A stretch of DNA of 64,000 bases from Pseudomonas azotoformans. GTDB taxonomy: Bacteria; Pseudomonadota; Gammaproteobacteria; Pseudomonadales; Pseudomonadaceae. The translations under genes were made by a program, and so were the position numbers. The stretch lies in contig NZ_LT629702.1 of assembly GCF_900103345.1 (NCBI RefSeq), positions 6,301,501 to 6,365,500 on the forward strand. Reading direction: 5' to 3'. Positions 61,413 to 64,000 of the stretch are shown here, one piece after another; the first letter of the stretch is position 1; each line of letters starts with the position of its first letter. The notes beneath the pieces are model-generated. The model saw only the letters and a list, made by a program, of their open reading frames with translations. It ran no database searches and was not told the DNA's origin.

Positions 61413-63374
61413 ATGTCCAACAAGCCCCAAAACATCATCAATAAAAAAACGTCCGCGCAACCGCAGTTTCCCATGGAAGATTGGGAAGACCCCGTCATTG
61501 ATCCCACACTTGAGCCTGCCCCTTTGATCGACGGGTTGTTACCCGCTATTCCTGGGGACTCACATAGGAATATTGTGGACAGGGACATGCAACTGCAGGG
61601 CGTGGTGCTGTCCATCCGGCTGTGGGATCGGAGTGGCTTTCTCAATGACTTTGAAACATTCACCGTATTCGTCAACGACAGGCCTATCGAGATCAGGACC
61701 TATGACCACACCGACATTCTGACAGACCCTGTGATGGTGGATCTGGGGCCTAAATCCGCGTTGCAGACTCATGGCATCAAGGACATCCGGGTGCATGTAG
61801 TCAATTTTGGCGCCAATGACGTTAACTACAACATCATCCGGGTCTATGTGGATGGGCAGGACCCTAACTACAACAACCAACCTGGTTTGATCAGACTGGA
61901 AGATTACGGTTCGGAACTGACTCCTGCTGACCTGGAGGGAAAAGACGGTCTTGAATTCACTATTCCTGATCCTGCCGATCGTCGCGGGGGAGATACTTAT
62001 AAGGTTTATGTCGGGACGAGCGAGCTTCCGGTGGCGGATAGCGTTCCGCTGACCGGAGACATTGAGGGGACCATTCCCACCGCGATGATCCTGGCAAGGT
62101 CAGGCGAAATCCCTGTGCGGTATAGCCTGGAGGATCGTTCTGGTAACAGCACCGTCCTCTCCCTTCCGGCGTATGTGCGGGTCAGTCTCAACGATCCACC
62201 GGAATTCGGTACTGTGTCGGTGTTGGAAGAGCCCGTGGTCGATAAAGAGGAAGCCCGCAACAGTGCGACGGTGCGCCTGGAAAACCTTACCGGCCATCTG
62301 CCCTCCGATATCTTGGTGGTTCGCTGGGGAACAGTTGAGATCTACCGGCAAGCCCTCGGCATGGGCGTCTTCCCGCTGGACATTCCCGCGCCGTTTGCGG
62401 CCATTGCGGCGGGCGGGGAATTTTACACTGCGGACATTAAACTCACTGTTGAACGCCAAGACGGTAGCACTTACCCAGGGCCAGACACGCAGGTAGACGT
62501 CGACCTGCGTGAGCCGGGCGTCACCAACCCGGGCGAAGGCCCGGTAGACCCCAACCTGGCCAAGCCTGATCTGATTGGCGGAGGGCCGCTGCCAAGGCCA
62601 CTCAACCGTCTTTCGGAAAAGGACCGTGGATTTGATGCCACCGCAACCTTCTTGTTGCCACCCGGCCTGGAGGCAGTTGATTTCATTGACTTTGTCTATG
62701 CGGGCAATGTTGTCGCCACCTATCCTGTGACAGGGGCCGAAGCCCCAGGCTTTATCGTGACGGTTACCGTGGACTGGGATGATATCGGTGAGACGGGGAA
62801 CGGTACTATTCCCCTTTTCTGCCTCATCCGTGATGCGGTCAATTACAAACATTCGCCACATCAAGACGTCATCGTAGAAGTCTTCAATCTAAGCGGCCTG
62901 GCCGATGCGACCTTTAATAACGCCCAGCCCGTTACCGGCCAGACGAACTTCAGCTACTACATCAACTGCACAAGAAGTCCTTGGCTAGGTGTGCCCATCA
63001 AGGTCCTGGATTCTGGATTGCTCCAGATCGACGATGAAGTGATGATTGAGGCGGTCAGGTATGCGTATGTCCCACCTACTGCACCGATCGGTGTACCTGT
63101 CGGTACGCCCATAGAGAGTGCGTGGTTCAAAATCAACAGTTCCAATGTCAATCTTGGTCTGGTTGTGCCAATGGATTTGAGAGCCTGGTTCGAAGACCAC
63201 ACGGGTACTTCAGGGCGAGGCTATGTTGGCGTGCGATGGAGAATTTATCGCCCCTCGACAGGCGATCGGGGCATCTCCGATGAGGTCAGGGCGGCCTGGG
63301 ACCTCGTCGGTACTGGCGGTGGTGTGCCGGGTAGTTGCGTTCCGGGGGCGTCACGTCTTAGCGGTACGCTTTGA
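61413..63374 (+). CDS. Large Ig-like repeat protein of unknown function (653 aa)
   Basis: The gene starts at ATG 61413 after AGGAG; the frame extends 8 codons upstream without support. There is no signal peptide. Domain pairs mirror those of the upstream protein: GDTYKVYVGTSEL with VRYSLEDRSGNSTVLSLPAY, then FVYAGNVVATYPVTG with TVDWDDIGETGNGTIPLF, then INCTRSPWLGVPIKVL and RWRIYRPSTGDRGISDEVR near the end. So the two are distant paralogues. It ends at a strong terminator. Function unknown; the shared Lux-box-like site suggests density control. Confidence 0.8.
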   Translation: MSNKPQNIINKKTSAQPQFPMEDWEDPVIDPTLEPAPLIDGLLPAIPGDSHRNIVDRDMQLQGVVLSIRLWDRSGFLNDFETFTVFVNDRPIEIRTYDHTDILTDPVMVDLGPKSALQTHGIKDIRVHVVNFGANDVNYNIIRVYVDGQDPNYNNQPGLIRLEDYGSELTPADLEGKDGLEFTIPDPADRRGGDTYKVYVGTSELPVADSVPLTGDIEGTIPTAMILARSGEIPVRYSLEDRSGNSTVLSLPAYVRVSLNDPPEFGTVSVLEEPVVDKEEARNSATVRLENLTGHLPSDILVVRWGTVEIYRQALGMGVFPLDIPAPFAAIAAGGEFYTADIKLTVERQDGSTYPGPDTQVDVDLREPGVTNPGEGPVDPNLAKPDLIGGGPLPRPLNRLSEKDRGFDATATFLLPPGLEAVDFIDFVYAGNVVATYPVTGAEAPGFIVTVTVDWDDIGETGNGTIPLFCLIRDAVNYKHSPHQDVIVEVFNLSGLADATFNNAQPVTGQTNFSYYINCTRSPWLGVPIKVLDSGLLQIDDEVMIEAVRYAYVPPTAPIGVPVGTPIESAWFKINSSNVNLGLVVPMDLRAWFEDHTGTSGRGYVGVRWRIYRPSTGDRGISDEVRAAWDLVGTGGGVPGSCVPGASRLSGTL

Positions 63375-63384
63375 AGCAACGTTG

Positions 63385-63422
63385 AAGCCTCATCCTTTCT
63401 GATTGAAAGGGTGAGGCTTTTT
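63385..63422 (+). terminator. Rho-independent terminator after the second Ig-like gene
   Basis: AAGCCTCATCCTTTC pairs with GAAAGGGTGAGGCTT with one T-G wobble, then TTTTT. Confidence 0.9.
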
Positions 63423-63577
63423 CGTGTGATGACCTTTAGTCGCTATCCGCGTGACCTTAAGGAAAGTCCTACAGGGCTTGGGAGGTCAGGTCTTTAGTCT
63501 CTGCGCCGAAGAAAACGGAAACCTATTCGATACGGGGTCCGCATTCGAACTGGTATTTACTTCTGAGGCTACATGGC

Positions 63578-64000
63578 ATGACTTCTATTACTTCCCATCG
63601 TTTTCGCTTGTCGCGTTTATCGTCAATCATCAAACTCATGGCGGTTACCCCGCTCTACTTACTGAGCGAGCAAGCACTCTCCGCGGTCGTCGTAGACGGT
63701 AACGTCGGTAGCGGCAAACATGACGTCTATCCCGGTACAGCCGCTACCGATTACATTGCCCAGAACGGTGCGACGCTCACTGTCCACGACGGCGCGACGG
63801 TCAAGGAAATCCGTGCTACGACCGGCTCCAATCTGACCATGACCGGTGCCACCGTGACCTCGGCACACGCCTCCCAGGCGGCGATTACCCTGGCCAACTC
63901 GAACGCAGTCATCACCGGCACAAAGATTACCAGCCATTTCAGCGGCGGCTTGAACGTGGCTCGCCAGACGGGCACGACGACTGGTTCCTACGCACAGGTC
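63578..64000 (+). CDS. N-terminal part of an autotransporter-type adhesin, cut by the window edge
   Basis: An open frame of 141 codons starts at ATG 63578, with GAGG nine bases upstream, and runs off the right edge. A signal peptide with a basic start (SHRFRLSRLSSIIKLMAVTP) ends near SEQALSA|VVVDG. The passenger begins with TATDYIAQNGATLTVHDGAT and GSNLTMTGATVTSA, the repeated beta-helix pattern of pertactin-like autotransporters. The barrel must lie beyond the window. An ATG at 63573 is followed at once by a stop in its frame. Confidence 0.8.
   Translation, partial: MTSITSHRFRLSRLSSIIKLMAVTPLYLLSEQALSAVVVDGNVGSGKHDVYPGTAATDYIAQNGATLTVHDGATVKEIRATTGSNLTMTGATVTSAHASQAAITLANSNAVITGTKITSHFSGGLNVARQTGTTTGSYAQV

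Overview
The window looks like a chromosomal segment of a fluorescent-group Pseudomonas. The evidence is an EmhABC/TtgABC-type RND pump with its TetR repressor, PhaG, an OlsBA ornithine-lipid pair, an Hxu-type heme signalling operon, several Pseudomonas-style REPINs (paired inverted REP sequences) and high GC. No rRNA, CRISPR array, complete insertion sequence or prophage is visible. Both edges cut through genes.

Layout. 1-505: an AT-rich gene start runs off the left edge and abuts the 3' stump of a carboxymuconolactone decarboxylase gene, so the left edge looks like a recombination junction. 0.5-4.3 kb: a polysaccharide deacetylase lipoprotein, an M91-type zinc peptidase with RTX-like repeats, and an OprD-family porin. 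4.4-11.2 kb: emhABC with a shared operator and emhR. 11.4-14.8 kb: an arsR-MFS-Old Yellow Enzyme operon facing acpH. 14.9-18.0 kb: olsBA, divergent from a serine hydrolase and a small cysteine-rich partner. 18.1-24.8 kb: an M20 amidohydrolase, MHS transporter, amidase and IclR regulator, then yceI and a cardiolipin synthase gene. 24.9-31.9 kb: bglX, a lemA/TPM-domain trio, a methyltransferase and a DMT exporter. 32.0-36.2 kb: a cell-surface-signalling heme operon (sigma, anti-sigma, TonB receptor) behind a probable Fur box. 36.3-38.7 kb: a DapA-like lyase and class II aldolase with a divergent XRE-cupin regulator. 38.8-46.4 kb: a SIR2-like DUF4917 gene, an alcohol dehydrogenase behind a perfect ANR/FNR box, an SDR gene, and a LysR/CoA-transferase/HMG-CoA-lyase/MFS catabolic cluster. 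46.6-52.5 kb: DUF4142, ogt, hicAB, a LysR gene with two coupled MFS genes, an unexplained long hairpin, and tRNA-Gly(CCC). 52.5-58.9 kb: phaG, rsuA with a CWC mini-protein, a chemoreceptor, a Tyr/Pro-rich lipoprotein, an ECH-family hydrolase and ung. 59.0-64.0 kb: two large Ig-like proteins of unknown function and the start of an autotransporter.

The least explained part is the right end. The two unknown proteins (683 and 653 aa) share a domain plan, and each gene is preceded by a dyad with the CT-N12-AG layout of LuxR-type (las/rhl-like) boxes, with a -10-like hexamer downstream at about the expected distance. No luxI or luxR gene lies in the window, so a distant quorum-sensing system or a LuxR solo is inferred. 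Other leads are a 16-bp inverted repeat that would bury the start codon of the M91 peptidase, a probable PHO box upstream of olsBA, the ANR box, the ArsR and XRE-cupin operators, and the 15-bp-stem hairpin before tRNA-Gly.

All functions are inferred from reading motifs and recalled families; no database search was run.
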